This document shows positions 25,787 through 34,593 of a stretch of 64,000 nucleotides of DNA, one piece after another. Below the pieces are notes generated by a model that saw only the letters and a program-made list of their open reading frames with translations, was not told the origin of the DNA and ran no database searches. This DNA is from Frigoribacterium sp. Leaf263 (GTDB lineage: Bacteria; Actinomycetota; Actinomycetes; Actinomycetales; Microbacteriaceae), in the NCBI RefSeq assembly GCF_001422285.1, contig NZ_LMMO01000004.1, forward strand, positions 124,631-188,630, given 5' to 3'. The translations under genes and the position numbers were made by a program. Each line of letters begins with the position of its first letter. The first letter of the stretch is position 1.

Positions 25787-26737
25787 TCAGCGGACGGGAT
25801 CCTGGCCCAACTCCCCGAGAATGCGGTTGAGATCATCGATCGAAGCGAAGTCGATCGTGATCGAGCCCTTCCGCGCTCCGAGGTTCACCTTGACCCGCGT
25901 CTCGAGCCGGTCACCGAGACCCTCGGCGATCTCATCGAGATGCGCCTGGTGACGACCAGCAGCCTTAGTGGTCTTCGCCTTGGCAGGGGAGCCCGCCGCG
26001 ATGGCTTCCGCCTGACGCACGGACAGGTCTTCGTTGACGATCTTGTCGGCCAGGCGCTCCATGAGGACGGGATCACCGGTGGACAGGATCGCACGAGCAT
26101 GACCGGCCGACAGCACGCCGGCGGCGACCCGCCGCTGCACGCTCGCCGGCAGCCGGAGCAGACGAAGCGTGTTCGTGATCTGAGGACGGCTTCGACCGAT
26201 GCGAGTCGCCAGCTCGTCCTGCGTGATGCCGAAGTCGGCGAGAAGTTGCTGATAGGCCGACGCTTCTTCGAGAGGGTTGAGCTCCGCACGGTGCAGGTTC
26301 TCGAGAAGGGCGTCGCGCAGCATGGCGTCATCGGCCGTGTCTTTGACTATGGCCGGAATCGTGGCCAGCCCCAACTCCTTGGTGGCCCGCAGTCGACGCT
26401 CTCCCATGACGAGTTCGTACTGCACAGGCGTCGACGCCTTCTTGCCCTTCGAGGGGAGGGGCCGAACGACGATCGGCTGCAGCACGCCCACCTCACGGAT
26501 CGACGAGACGAGCTCGGCGAGCTCCTCATCGCGGAACTCCGTGCGCGGCTGCTTCGCATTGGGGACGACATCGAGGGGGTTCAGGTTCGCCAGTCGCGCA
26601 CCCGGGACCGCGACGAGATCCTCAGCCGTCTGTTGCGCCGTCGGGAAGAACACGTCGACAGGGCGACCCTGCGTCTCGTCGTTGACGGGGATGAGGGCGC
26701 CGATGCCGCGCCCGAGTCCGGTTCTCTTCGTAGCCAC
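25787..26737 (-). CDS. parB: Chromosome partitioning protein ParB
   Basis: The 316-residue product starts MATKRTGLGRGIGALI (ParA-stimulating N-terminus with Arg), followed by the CTPase box region (QPIVVRPLP, then YELVMGERRLRATKELGLATIPAIV), the GERR CTP-binding motif, the HTH part DELATRIGRSRPQITNTLRLLRLPASVQRRVAAG and a C-terminal dimerisation domain. It loads at parS and spreads as a CTP-dependent clamp. The GTG start overlaps the parA stop by one base (TAGTG), so the genes are coupled. Confidence 0.97.
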   Translation of the reverse strand: MATKRTGLGRGIGALIPVNDETQGRPVDVFFPTAQQTAEDLVAVPGARLANLNPLDVVPNAKQPRTEFRDEELAELVSSIREVGVLQPIVVRPLPSKGKKASTPVQYELVMGERRLRATKELGLATIPAIVKDTADDAMLRDALLENLHRAELNPLEEASAYQQLLADFGITQDELATRIGRSRPQITNTLRLLRLPASVQRRVAAGVLSAGHARAILSTGDPVLMERLADKIVNEDLSVRQAEAIAAGSPAKAKTTKAAGRHQAHLDEIAEGLGDRLETRVKVNLGARKGSITIDFASIDDLNRILGELGQDPVR

Positions 26738-27639
26738 TACTGGGGTGCTCCTCGACGTGCAAGTTCGGCGGCCGCCTCGAGGTACGAGATCGACCCGGGC
26801 GAGTTCTGGTCATAGCTGATCACGGTCTGCCCGTAACCGGGAGCCTCGCTGATCCGTACGGACCGCGGGATCAACGTTTGCAGCGCCTCCTTGGGGAAGT
26901 GCTCGCGGACATCGGCGACGACCTGCTGAGCGAGGTTCGTCCGGCCGTCGTACATCGTCAACAGGATGCTCGAGACGGCCAGACGGGGGTTGAGGTGCTT
27001 CTCGATCAGCTGGATGTTGCGCAGGAGCTGGCTGAGGCCCTCAAGCGCGTAGTACTCGCACTGGATCGGGATCAGCACTTCTCCTGCAGCGACGAACGCG
27101 TTGATGGTCAGCAGCCCCAACGACGGCGGGCAGTCGATGAACACGTAGTCGTACCGCTCACCAGCAGCCTCAGTCCGTTCGAGGTGCGCTTCGAGCGCCG
27201 TCCGGAGTCGCTGCTCGCGAGCCACCAGCGAGACCAGCTCGATCTCGGCGCCGGCGAGGTGGATGGTGGCCGGGATGCAGAAGAGGGTGTCGAACTCCGG
27301 ACTCTGCTGGACGACATCGTCCATGTTCCCGTCGTTGACGATGACGTCGTACACGCTCGGTGTATCGGCGCGGTGGTCTACCCCCAATGCCGTCGAGGCA
27401 TTGCCCTGCGGGTCGAGATCGATGACCAGCACCCGTGCCCCGCTGCGCGCCAGGGCTGCAGCCAGGTTGACGGTGGTCGTCGTCTTGCCGACGCCGCCCT
27501 TCTGGTTCGACACGGTGAGCACGCGTGTCTGCGCCGGCGGCGGCAGGGGCTCCCGCGACAGCGCACGCTTGCGCCGATTCAGGTCGGCGAGCTCCCGGGC
27601 CAGGGGAGTGGTGCCGTCGTAGTCAGTGGAGGAACTCAC
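26737..27639 (-). CDS. parA: Chromosome partitioning ATPase ParA (Soj)
   Basis: The product has the deviant Walker A motif SNQKGGVGKTTTTVNLAAALA, DLDPQGNASTALGV, the Walker B segment YDYVFIDCPPSLGLLTINAFVAA and ends with an Ala-rich helix. ParA-ATP gradients on the nucleoid move ParB-parS. I choose the GTG at 27639 (300 residues), which has GGAGAA eight bases upstream. An in-frame ATG at 27663 (308 residues) directly abuts a parS-like site and has no ribosome-binding site, so it is less likely unless the mRNA is leaderless. Confidence 0.93.
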   Translation of the reverse strand: MSSSTDYDGTTPLARELADLNRRKRALSREPLPPPAQTRVLTVSNQKGGVGKTTTTVNLAAALARSGARVLVIDLDPQGNASTALGVDHRADTPSVYDVIVNDGNMDDVVQQSPEFDTLFCIPATIHLAGAEIELVSLVAREQRLRTALEAHLERTEAAGERYDYVFIDCPPSLGLLTINAFVAAGEVLIPIQCEYYALEGLSQLLRNIQLIEKHLNPRLAVSSILLTMYDGRTNLAQQVVADVREHFPKEALQTLIPRSVRISEAPGYGQTVISYDQNSPGSISYLEAAAELARRGAPQ

Positions 27640-27663
27640 CGGATGGATTCTCCGAATCGCCAT

Positions 27664-27677
27664 GTTTCACGTGGAAC
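27664..27677. promoter_or_regulatory. parS-like site at the parA promoter
   Basis: GTTTCACGTGGAAC differs from perfect parS by one base. It lies immediately before the alternative parA ATG and 24 bp before the preferred GTG, so ParB bound there could repress parAB. Confidence 0.8.
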
Positions 27678-28010
27678 AACGTGGATGCAGCTCGACGGGC
27701 GAGGTCGCACGCCGAGGAGGCGCGGCGACCGGTCGAGCACTGGCTCAACTTTAGCTTGCAGCACCGACAATGCCGGGAGAACAGCGACTCGAGCCGACGT
27801 TCTCTCATAACCCCTGATCACGCCCTGGATGCGGACCTGCTCGAGTGTCGTCTGGTCAGGCTGCGAGCTGAGGGGCCCAGATCACGACAGGATAGGCCGG
27901 AAGGCGACCATCTCGCTCAGATCGGCTCCTGTGGAGCCGGATCGCGCCTCCTCGGCGGTAACCACCGGCATCGAGACGAGCCGGCCACGAGACGTGCGGG
28001 CGACGAGTCG
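27678..28010. other. Gene-free gap between rsmG and parA
   Basis: About 330 bases without a gene. It contains two near copies of the dispersed motif (GGAGGCGCGG at 27716-27725; its complement near 27943-27952). The parAB promoter must lie here, but no clear -35/-10 pair was recognised. Confidence 0.55.
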
Positions 28011-28652
28011 TCAACCCAAGGTGGCGCGGAAGACGCGGGTGGTCTCGGCCGGGTCGACGACGCCGACCCCGAGCTCGAGCACCTCGACATCGACCAGGTG
28101 GTTCTTGGCGATGACCTTCCGAGCCGCGTCCACCTCGGCGTCGACTCGGGCCCCCTTCATCAGCAGCAGCTGTCCGCCGGTCTTCACCAGGGGAGCCGTC
28201 AGGGGGATCAGCTTCGACAGCGCCGACACCGCGCGCGCCGTGACCTGATCGAGCCAGCCGTCGAGCTCGACCTCCTCGGCGCGAGCGCGCACGACCTCGA
28301 CGTTGGTGAGGCCCATGCGATCGGCCTCGGCCCGGAGCCAGTCGGTGCGACGCTCCATGGGCTCGATGAGGACGAGCGTGGCCCCGGGTCGTGCCGCGGC
28401 GAGGACGAGACCCGGCAGTCCGGCGCCCGAGCCGACGTCGCCCACGCGACCGTCGACGAGCAGCGGCGCCAGCAATCCCGAGTTGACGATGTGCCGAGTC
28501 CACAGGCGGGGGAGTTCGAGCGGGCCGATGAGACCGAGCTCCTCGCCGTACTGCGCGAGGTCTGCGGCGTACTGCCGCACCACGTCGAGACGGTCGCCGA
28601 AGATGCCGGCCGCGACGGCGGGCTCGGGCTCGAGAGTGCTCAGGTCAGGCAT
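28011..28652 (-). CDS. rsmG: 16S rRNA (guanine-527-N7)-methyltransferase RsmG
   Basis: The 213-residue product shows LPRLWTRHIVNSGLLAPLL, the SAM-binding GDVGSGAGLPGLVLAAARPGATLVLIEPMERRTDWL and VTARAVSALSKLIPLTAPLVKTGGQLLLMKG. RsmG methylates G527 of 16S rRNA; its loss gives low-level streptomycin resistance. It lies between jag and parA as in most Gram-positive bacteria. Confidence 0.96.
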   Translation of the reverse strand: MPDLSTLEPEPAVAAGIFGDRLDVVRQYAADLAQYGEELGLIGPLELPRLWTRHIVNSGLLAPLLVDGRVGDVGSGAGLPGLVLAAARPGATLVLIEPMERRTDWLRAEADRMGLTNVEVVRARAEEVELDGWLDQVTARAVSALSKLIPLTAPLVKTGGQLLLMKGARVDAEVDAARKVIAKNHLVDVEVLELGVGVVDPAETTRVFRATLG

Positions 28653-28673
28653 CGGCGGCTCGGGGTGTGCGGG

Positions 28674-29309
28674 CTAGGCCCGGGTGATGACGGTGTGGCG
28701 GTCGCGGCCTTCGCCCTCGGACTCCGAGGTGAAGCCGCGAGCGGCCACGATGTCATGCACGAGCTTGCGCTCGTACGACGACATGGGAGGCAGCGACGCT
28801 GCGGTGCCGCCCTCCTCGAGCTTCTCGACGGCACGGTCGACGAGCGCGCCGAGCTCGGCCTCGCGGATCGCCCGCGACCCGCCGATGTCGAGGATCAGGC
28901 GCGAGAACTCGCCCGTCTTGGTCTGCACCGCGATGCGCGTGAGCTCCTGCAGGGCGTTGACCGTGTCCGGCTTCGATAGCACGCGGAGGTTGCCCTCGCC
29001 GGTCGAGTCGACCGAGATGTACGACCGGCCGGCCCGCACCTCGATGTCGATGTCGCCGTCGAAGTCGCAGATGTCGAGGAGCTCCTCGATGTAGTCCGCG
29101 GCGATCTCACCCTCGTCGAGATCGGTGGTCGAGGAGGCGCCGGTCGCGTCGTCGTCGGAGGTGACGGCACCGGTCGGCTCGACCCGCGCCTCCTCGGGGG
29201 AGGCGTCTGCGGGTGCTGCGGGCTCGGCCGCCGCGTCCCGCGTGGTCGCCGTCTCGCTGTCGATGGGCTGCGGGTTCGTCACGTCGTGGTCATCCGTCTC
29301 GCTCGTCAC
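28674..29309 (-). CDS. jag: Jag/KhpB-type single-stranded nucleic acid-binding protein (KH-R3H)
   Basis: The 211-residue product has an acidic Ala/Glu-rich N-terminus (1-70), a KH domain (about 75-140: DYIEELLDICDFDGDIDIEVRAGRSYISVDS) and an R3H domain (about 150-211: MSSYERKLVHDIVAARGFTSESEGEGRDRHTVI). It lies after yidC, which it overlaps by four bases (GTGA). Family members bind RNA with KhpA and affect cell elongation. A copy of the dispersed motif is inside (29182-29193), read here as EEARVE. Confidence 0.93.
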   Translation of the reverse strand: MTSETDDHDVTNPQPIDSETATTRDAAAEPAAPADASPEEARVEPTGAVTSDDDATGASSTTDLDEGEIAADYIEELLDICDFDGDIDIEVRAGRSYISVDSTGEGNLRVLSKPDTVNALQELTRIAVQTKTGEFSRLILDIGGSRAIREAELGALVDRAVEKLEEGGTAASLPPMSSYERKLVHDIVAARGFTSESEGEGRDRHTVITRA

Positions 29310-30262
29310 TTCTTGTTGCCGTTCTGCTTCTTCGCCCGGTTCTTCCCCACCGGCTGCGTGCGCTGCGTGGTCTTCGGAACGGGAGGGGCCGACTCGATCT
29401 CGGTCACCGTGATGGTCGGCAGACCCTTGCGCTGCTGCTTGCGGGCGAGGCGCTCCTCACGGGCGAGTGCCGCCTCGCTGCCCGGGGTGGGCATGTTCCG
29501 GATGACGATGAACTGCTGCGCCATCGTCCAGATGTTCGAGGTCAGCCAGTAGAACATGACGCCGAGCGGGAACGACAGACCCGAGAAGACGAAGACGAGG
29601 GGCAGCACGTAGAGGAGCATGCGCTGCTGCTTGAACATGGGGCTCGCCTTGGTCTCGGGCGACATGTTCTTCGAGACGATCTGCAGCTGGGTGATGAACT
29701 GCGACGCGGTCATGACGACGACCATGCCGGCGGCGATGAGCCGGACCTCCCAGGTGGTGGCGCTGAGGAAGGTCTCCTTCAGCGGTGCACCCCACAGCGT
29801 GGCCTCGCCGAACGAGGTGGACAGCGCCTGGTTGAGCAGGCCGACGCCGACGCCCTCGCGCTGGGCGTTCTGCAGCACCGAGAACAGGCTGAAGAAGATC
29901 GGCATCTGGATGAGCAGCGGCAGGCACGAGCTCAGCGGGTTGGTGCCCGTGTCTTTGTAGAGCGCCATGGTCTCGCGCGACATGGCCTCGCGGCTGAACT
30001 GGTCGCGCTTGCCCTTGTACTTGTCCTGGATCTTCTTGAGCTTGGGAGCGATCTCCATCATGCGTCGCTGGCTCTTGATCTGCCGGACGAAGATGGGGAT
30101 CAGCAGGGCCCGGACCACGAGCACGAGACCCACGATCGACAGCACCCAGGTTCCACCCCAGTCGAAGCCCATCCCGGCGCTGGTCAGCAGCTCGTGGAAT
30201 CCGACGAGGATCGCCTCGACGACCCACTTGAGGGGCCAGAGGATGGTGTCGATGAAGCCCAT
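29306..30262 (-). CDS. yidC: Membrane protein insertase YidC
   Basis: The 318-residue product has about five membrane segments: LWPLKWVVEAILVGFHELL, WVLSIVGLVLVVRALLIPIFVRQIKSQRRM (substrate-groove Arg), LSSCLPLLIQMPIFFSLFSVL and later helices, then a basic tail ending NRAKKQNGNKK. It inserts membrane proteins with or without Sec. The Gram-negative periplasmic domain is absent, as expected. Between yidD and jag. Confidence 0.95.
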   Translation of the reverse strand: MGFIDTILWPLKWVVEAILVGFHELLTSAGMGFDWGGTWVLSIVGLVLVVRALLIPIFVRQIKSQRRMMEIAPKLKKIQDKYKGKRDQFSREAMSRETMALYKDTGTNPLSSCLPLLIQMPIFFSLFSVLQNAQREGVGVGLLNQALSTSFGEATLWGAPLKETFLSATTWEVRLIAAGMVVVMTASQFITQLQIVSKNMSPETKASPMFKQQRMLLYVLPLVFVFSGLSFPLGVMFYWLTSNIWTMAQQFIVIRNMPTPGSEAALAREERLARKQQRKGLPTITVTEIESAPPVPKTTQRTQPVGKNRAKKQNGNKK

Positions 30263-30272
30263 GGTGTTCGGG

Positions 30273-30635
30273 TCAGCCCTTTCCGTGGCTCTGTACGAGG
30301 AGACCGTTCGAACCGACGGGAGCGGAGGCTCGAGCCGGGCGACGGGGGATCACGAAGCCGAAGCCCGTGATCGTGATGTTCTGGGCCGGTCGTTCGGGGA
30401 CGTCGTCGATCCCGCCCGCCGACCAGGGGTTGCAGCGGGCGATGCGCCAGGCGCCCCGCGCGGAGCCGGCGACGACGCCATACCGCTGGATCGCCTCGAG
30501 CGCGTATCGCGAGCAGGAGGGATGGTACCGGCAGACCTCGCCGTACAGAGGCGAGATGACCGCCCGATAGGCGCGGAGCACGACGATCGCCGCGTTGCGG
30601 GGAAGCAACGCCACGAACAGTACGAGTTCTCTCAC
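30273..30635 (-). CDS. yidD: Membrane protein insertion efficiency factor YidD
   Basis: The 120-residue product has the YidD core LRAYRAVISPLYGEVCRYHPSCSRYALEAIQRYGVVAGSARGAWRIARCNPWSAGGIDDVP with the conserved cysteines. The GTG start at 30635 overlaps the rnpA stop by four bases (GTGA). The C-terminus is longer than the usual 70-100 residues. It supports YidC/Sec insertion. Confidence 0.93.
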   Translation of the reverse strand: MRELVLFVALLPRNAAIVVLRAYRAVISPLYGEVCRYHPSCSRYALEAIQRYGVVAGSARGAWRIARCNPWSAGGIDDVPERPAQNITITGFGFVIPRRPARASAPVGSNGLLVQSHGKG

Positions 30636-30967
30636 GCTTTCACGACCTTGTCGACGACCCCTGAGATGTCCTTCAGCAGGGTAGACCACGGAACGGAGTC
30701 GCTGCCTGGCAAAGAGCGGATGACGATGTCGGTCCCCGGGGGCATCGACGGCAGCAGCTCATGGCAGACGTGCTTCAACCGCCGACGGACCGTGTTGCGG
30801 ACGACGGCGTTGCCGACGGTCTTGGCCACGATGAACCCGAACCGGACTCCGGCGTCGTCATGACGACGCACGTAGACGACCGAGTGCGCCGTGGCCGACT
30901 TGCGGCCACGGCGCACGGTGTTTCGGTAGTCGTCTGCGCGGACGATCCGGTTGGCTCTGGCCAACAC
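30632..30967 (-). CDS. rnpA: Ribonuclease P protein component
   Basis: The 111-residue product shows the RNase P protein fold: N-terminal RANRIVRADDYRNTVRRGRKSATAHSVVYV and the RNR signature GFIVAKTVGNAVVRNTVRRRLKHV. It binds RNase P RNA to process pre-tRNA. GTG start at 30967, 9 bp after rpmH. The chain is shorter than in E. coli, normal for actinobacteria. Confidence 0.94.
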   Translation of the reverse strand: MLARANRIVRADDYRNTVRRGRKSATAHSVVYVRRHDDAGVRFGFIVAKTVGNAVVRNTVRRRLKHVCHELLPSMPPGTDIVIRSLPGSDSVPWSTLLKDISGVVDKVVKA

Positions 30968-30976
30968 CGGGTGCGA

Positions 30977-31114
30977 CTACGCGGAGAGTTCGGTGCGACC
31001 CTTGCCACGACGGGCGGCGAGGATGGCGCGACCCGCACGGGTGCGCATGCGGGCACGGAAACCGTGCTTCTTGGCGCGGCGGCGGTTGTTCGGCTGGAAC
31101 GTTCTCTTGCTCAT
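30977..31114 (-). CDS. rpmH: 50S ribosomal protein L34
   Basis: The 45-residue product is [19 protein letters not shown] then [24 protein letters not shown], the L34 sequence pattern. GGAGAA precedes the ATG. It is divergent from dnaA, as in nearly all bacteria. Confidence 0.97.
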   Translation of the reverse strand: MSKRTFQPNNRRRAKKHGFRARMRTRAGRAILAARRGKGRTELSA

Positions 31115-31165
31115 GGTGTTTTCTCCAGGGATGCGGACCTGGCCTGCTGCCATGATCCGAGAAGT

Positions 31166-31193
31166 CTTGTACAGCCCAACTGGCTGAAATCAA
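31166..31193 (-). promoter_or_regulatory. Probable rpmH promoter
   Basis: TTGATT (complement of 31188-31193) and TACAAG (complement of 31166-31171) with a 16-bp spacer, about 50 bp before rpmH. Confidence 0.45.
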
Positions 31194-31248
31194 CTGATTA
31201 AAAGTACGCGGCATCCGCCCTGCGGTCAAACGGCAGCCTCGGAGGAGT

Positions 31249-31289
31249 TTATCCACAGTGTTGAAAACTCCGATTGCGGCAGACATACT
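31249..31289 (+). promoter_or_regulatory. Probable dnaA promoter with an adjacent DnaA box
   Basis: TTGAAA (31261-31266) and CATACT (31284-31289) have a 17-bp spacer. A perfect DnaA box TTATCCACA (31249-31257) lies just upstream and a near match TGTGCATAA (31392-31400) lies downstream, which fits autoregulation of dnaA. Confidence 0.55.
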
Positions 31290-31481
31290 CATCCGAACTA
31301 GGGTGGGTACCTCCCGCTCAAGATCCGCGTAAATCCGGGGAACGAGCACCACTCACGGACGATCCGGCCACCGCCGACCCGTGGAGAAAGCTGTGCATAA
31401 GTCGGTCCGCCGAGATGCCGAGGCCCCCCACCGGGCACGGCGCGCCCAGCACGCAGATCACCGGCAGAAAGAGAAACCCCC

Positions 31482-32897
31482 GTGGCGAACACCGTCGATC
31501 CGGTCCAGGACCTCTGGCGGTCCGTGCTCGCGAGCCTGACCACCGACGACCGCATCACGCCTCAGCTGCACGGCTTCATCAGCCTCGTCGAGCCGAAGGG
31601 CGTGCTCGGCGGCACCCTCTACCTCGAGGTGCCCAACGACCTGACCCGCGGGATGCTCGAGCAGCGCATCCGCGGTCCTCTGCTCGAGTCCATCGCCGCC
31701 CTCGGCGACGACTCGGTCGCCAGCTTCGCGATCACGGTCAACCCCGACATCACCCCCGACACCCTCACGCAGCAGCCCGAGCAGACCGAGCCGGCCCACT
31801 ACATCGAGGCCCCCTTCGTCCCGACGCCCGTCGAGTCGCCGACGACGGGCAAGCGCAACGACTCGCGGCTGAACCCGAAGTACAGCTTCGACAACTTCGT
31901 CATCGGCGCCTCGAACCGCTTCGCGCACGCGGCCGCCGTCGCCGTCGCCGAGGCGCCGGCCAAGGCCTACAACCCGCTCTTCATCTACGGGTCGTCCGGG
32001 CTCGGCAAGACGCACCTCCTCCACGCCATCGGCCACTACGCCGAGACGATGTACCCGGGCATCCGCGTCCGCTACGTCAGCAGCGAGGAGTTCACGAACG
32101 ACTTCATCAACTCGATCGCCAACAACCGCTCGAACCTGTTCCAGCAGCGGTACCGCGAGATCGACATCCTCCTGATCGACGACATCCAGTTCCTGCAGGG
32201 GAAGGACAGCACGCAGGAGGCGTTCTTCCACACGTTCAACACCCTGCACGATCACGACAAGCAGCTGGTCATCACCAGCGACCTGCCCCCGAAGCACCTC
32301 ACGGGGTTCGAGGACCGCATGCGCTCGCGCTTCGAGTGGGGTCTGATCACCGACGTGCAGGCGCCCGACCTCGAGACGCGCATCGCGATCCTCCGCAAGA
32401 AGGCGCAGAGCGAGAAGCTGCAGATCCGCGACGAGGTGCTCGAGTTCATCGCCACGAAGGTGTCGAGCAACATCCGCGAGCTCGAGGGCACGCTCATCCG
32501 GGTGACGGCGTTCGCCAGCCTCAACCGCACGGCGGTGGACCTCGCGCTCGTGCAGACCGTGCTGAAGGACCTCATCACGCTCGACGAGGACAACATCATC
32601 GCGCCGGTCGACATCATCAACCACACCGCGGACTACTTCAAGCTCTCGGTCGACGACCTCTACGGCTCGTCGCGGTCGCAGGCGATCGCGACCGCCCGGC
32701 AGATCGCGATGTACCTGTGCCGTGAGCTGACGAGCCTGTCGCTGCCGAAGATCGGTCAGCTGTTCGGCAACCGGGACCACACCACGGTCATGTACGCGAA
32801 CAAGAAAATCAGCGAGCTCATGAAGGAGCGCCGCTCCATCTACAACCAGGTGACCGAGCTGACGAGCCGCATCAAGCAGGACACCCGCTACAAATAA
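31482..32897 (+). CDS. dnaA: Chromosomal replication initiator DnaA
   Basis: The 471-residue product has domain I (about 5-90), a linker, the AAA+ domain starting at LNPKYSFDNFVIGASNRFAHA (130-150) with Walker A GSSGLGKTHLL (about 170-180), Walker B DILLIDDIQFLQGK, and domain IV with the DNA-binding signature GNRDHTTVMYANKKI. The GTG start follows an AGAAA-rich leader. It binds the 9-mers in the downstream intergenic region and opens oriC. Confidence 0.98.
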   Translation: MANTVDPVQDLWRSVLASLTTDDRITPQLHGFISLVEPKGVLGGTLYLEVPNDLTRGMLEQRIRGPLLESIAALGDDSVASFAITVNPDITPDTLTQQPEQTEPAHYIEAPFVPTPVESPTTGKRNDSRLNPKYSFDNFVIGASNRFAHAAAVAVAEAPAKAYNPLFIYGSSGLGKTHLLHAIGHYAETMYPGIRVRYVSSEEFTNDFINSIANNRSNLFQQRYREIDILLIDDIQFLQGKDSTQEAFFHTFNTLHDHDKQLVITSDLPPKHLTGFEDRMRSRFEWGLITDVQAPDLETRIAILRKKAQSEKLQIRDEVLEFIATKVSSNIRELEGTLIRVTAFASLNRTAVDLALVQTVLKDLITLDEDNIIAPVDIINHTADYFKLSVDDLYGSSRSQAIATARQIAMYLCRELTSLSLPKIGQLFGNRDHTTVMYANKKISELMKERRSIYNQVTELTSRIKQDTRYK

Positions 32898-32947
32898 GGG
32901 CCTGGTCGAGGGGCTGTCCCCACCCCTCCCGGCAGCACCGTCCGTTC

Positions 32948-32972
32948 GGGCGTCGACATCATGTCGGCGCCC
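32948..32972. terminator. Hairpin after dnaA
   Basis: GGGCG and CGACA pair with TGTCG and CGCCC around a short loop, about 50 bp after the dnaA stop. There is no T-run, so it is only terminator-like. Confidence 0.4.
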
Positions 32973-33038
32973 GTTCGTCGTCTCCGGAGCCATCAGGAGT
33001 CGCACAGCAGGTCCCTAGACGACCGAACGATCCCACAG

Positions 33039-33296
33039 TGTGGATAACCTGTGGAAACTCGTGGATAACTTGGGGGACGGTTGTTCACGAATGACATGAC
33101 CCTGTGGGAACGGCTCGAGGCCGACCCGTGGGTCGTCCGAGGTTTCGGGGGTGACGTCCACATCGAGTGCACAAGTCACACGGTTGTAGTTCCCTGTCGC
33201 CGTGGGGTTTTAAACAGGTTATCCACACTGTGCACAACGGTTAAGACTGTTAATCCTGATTACAAGAAATTGATGGAGAGACAACCTTGTGGACAG
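33039..33296. other. Chromosomal origin of replication (oriC)
   Basis: Six DnaA-box-like 9-mers lie between dnaA and dnaN: TGTGGATAA (33039-33047), CGTGGATAA (33060-33068), TTGTTCACG (33081-33089), TTATCCACA (33219-33227), TGTGCACAA (33229-33237) and TGTGGACAG (33288-33296). A stretch unusually rich in A and T around 33209-33275 (TTTTAAACAGG, TTAAGACTGTTAATCC and ACAAGAAATTG) is the likely unwinding element. The whole 494-bp gap (32898-33391) has no gene. Confidence 0.9.
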
Positions 33297-33391
33297 GTCG
33301 AGGGCGGTCGGGACCCCGGGACCGGGGCTCCGAATGCTGTGCCAGTATTAACCGGCCATCCACGAGCAGGTAGTCGATAGGGGTCCCCCGC

Positions 33392-34540
33392 GTGAAGTTC
33401 CAGGTCAACCGTGACGTCTTCAGCGATGCCGTCTCGTTCGCGGTGAAGCTCCTTCCGCAGCGCACGACCCTCCCGATCCTCAGCGGAGTGCTGATCGAGG
33501 CCGACGCCGACGGGCTCACGCTCTCGTCGTTCGACTACGAGGTCTCTGCCCAGACGCAGATCCCCGCGGAGGTCGACGAGCCCGGCACGATCCTCGTCTC
33601 GGGTCGTCTGCTCGCCGACATCGCGAGCCGCCTGCCGAACGCCCCCGTCACCTTCTCCACCGACGAGAACCGGATCGCCGTCAGCTGCGGCTCCGCGAAC
33701 TTCTCGCTCCTGAGCATGCCCGTCGAGGAGTACCCGACGCTGCCCACCGTCGGGGAGCGCTCAGGCATCGTCCCCGGCGATCGCTTCGCCCTCGCCGTCT
33801 CGCAGGTCGCCGTCGCCGCGTCCCGCGACGACGTCACGCCCGTCATCACCGGCGTCCAGCTCGAGGTCACCGAGAACGCGCTCTCGCTCGTGGCCACCGA
33901 CCGCTACCGCGTTGCCGTCCGCGGCATCGACTTCGACCCCGGCACCGCCGCCAGCGCCGAGACCACCACCGCGCTCGTCCCGGCCCGCACGCTCCAGGAG
34001 GTCGGCAAGACCTTCGGCAACGCGACCACGGTGTCCGTGTCCATCACCGGTTCCGACGACCGTGAGCTCATCGCCTTCCAGGCGGGCAACAAGACCGTCA
34101 CGTCGCTGCTGATCAAGGGCAACTTCCCGCCCGTCAAGCGGCTCTTCCCCGAGACCGTCGAGAACTACGCCGTAATCAACACGGCCGAGCTCGTCGAGTC
34201 CGTCCGCCGCGTCTCGCTCGTGCTCGAGCGCGAGGCGGCCCTCAGGTTCACGTTCACCATCGACGGCCTCACGCTCGAGGCCATCGGTAGCGAGCAGGCG
34301 CAGGCGTCAGAGTCGATCGATGCGTTGTTGACAGGAGAGGACACGGTCGTCTCGTTGAAGCCGCAGTTCCTCCTCGACGGTCTCGGAGCGGTCCACTCCG
34401 AGTTCGTCCGCATCTCCTTCACGAAGACGGAGAACCCGAACAAGCCCGGTCCGGTGCTGATCACCAGTCAGTCCTCCAAAGACCAGGCCGGCGCTGACAG
34501 CTACAAGTACCTGCTGCAGCCCAACCTCCTCCTGCGCTAG
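33392..34540 (+). CDS. dnaN: DNA polymerase III beta subunit (sliding clamp)
   Basis: The 382-residue product starts VKFQVNRDVFSDAVSFAVKLLPQRTTLPILSGVLIEAD and shows the three-domain clamp pattern with LVATDRYRVAVRGID and a C-terminal YKYLLQPNLLLR, the client-binding tail region. GTG start. The dimeric clamp holds the polymerase on DNA. NucS in this window ends RLF, a known kind of clamp-binding tail. Confidence 0.97.
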   Translation: MKFQVNRDVFSDAVSFAVKLLPQRTTLPILSGVLIEADADGLTLSSFDYEVSAQTQIPAEVDEPGTILVSGRLLADIASRLPNAPVTFSTDENRIAVSCGSANFSLLSMPVEEYPTLPTVGERSGIVPGDRFALAVSQVAVAASRDDVTPVITGVQLEVTENALSLVATDRYRVAVRGIDFDPGTAASAETTTALVPARTLQEVGKTFGNATTVSVSITGSDDRELIAFQAGNKTVTSLLIKGNFPPVKRLFPETVENYAVINTAELVESVRRVSLVLEREAALRFTFTIDGLTLEAIGSEQAQASESIDALLTGEDTVVSLKPQFLLDGLGAVHSEFVRISFTKTENPNKPGPVLITSQSSKDQAGADSYKYLLQPNLLLR

Positions 34541-34564
34541 ACGCATCTCACGAATCGGGCGCCC

Positions 34565-34576
34565 ACCCGCGCCTCC
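34565..34576 (-). repeat. Dispersed 12-mer GGAGGCGCGGGT (intergenic copy)
   Basis: Exact copy in the 53-bp gap between dnaN and gnd, just before the gnd ribosome-binding site. Confidence 0.8.
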
Positions 34577-34593
34577 CCGAACAAAGGAATCAC

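Noticed and set aside
28001-28010. CRISPR-like or IS repeats anywhere in the window
   Set aside because: The only regular repeats are the 25-bp array (no spacers) and tRNA-flank hairpins; no transposase or cas gene was recognised.
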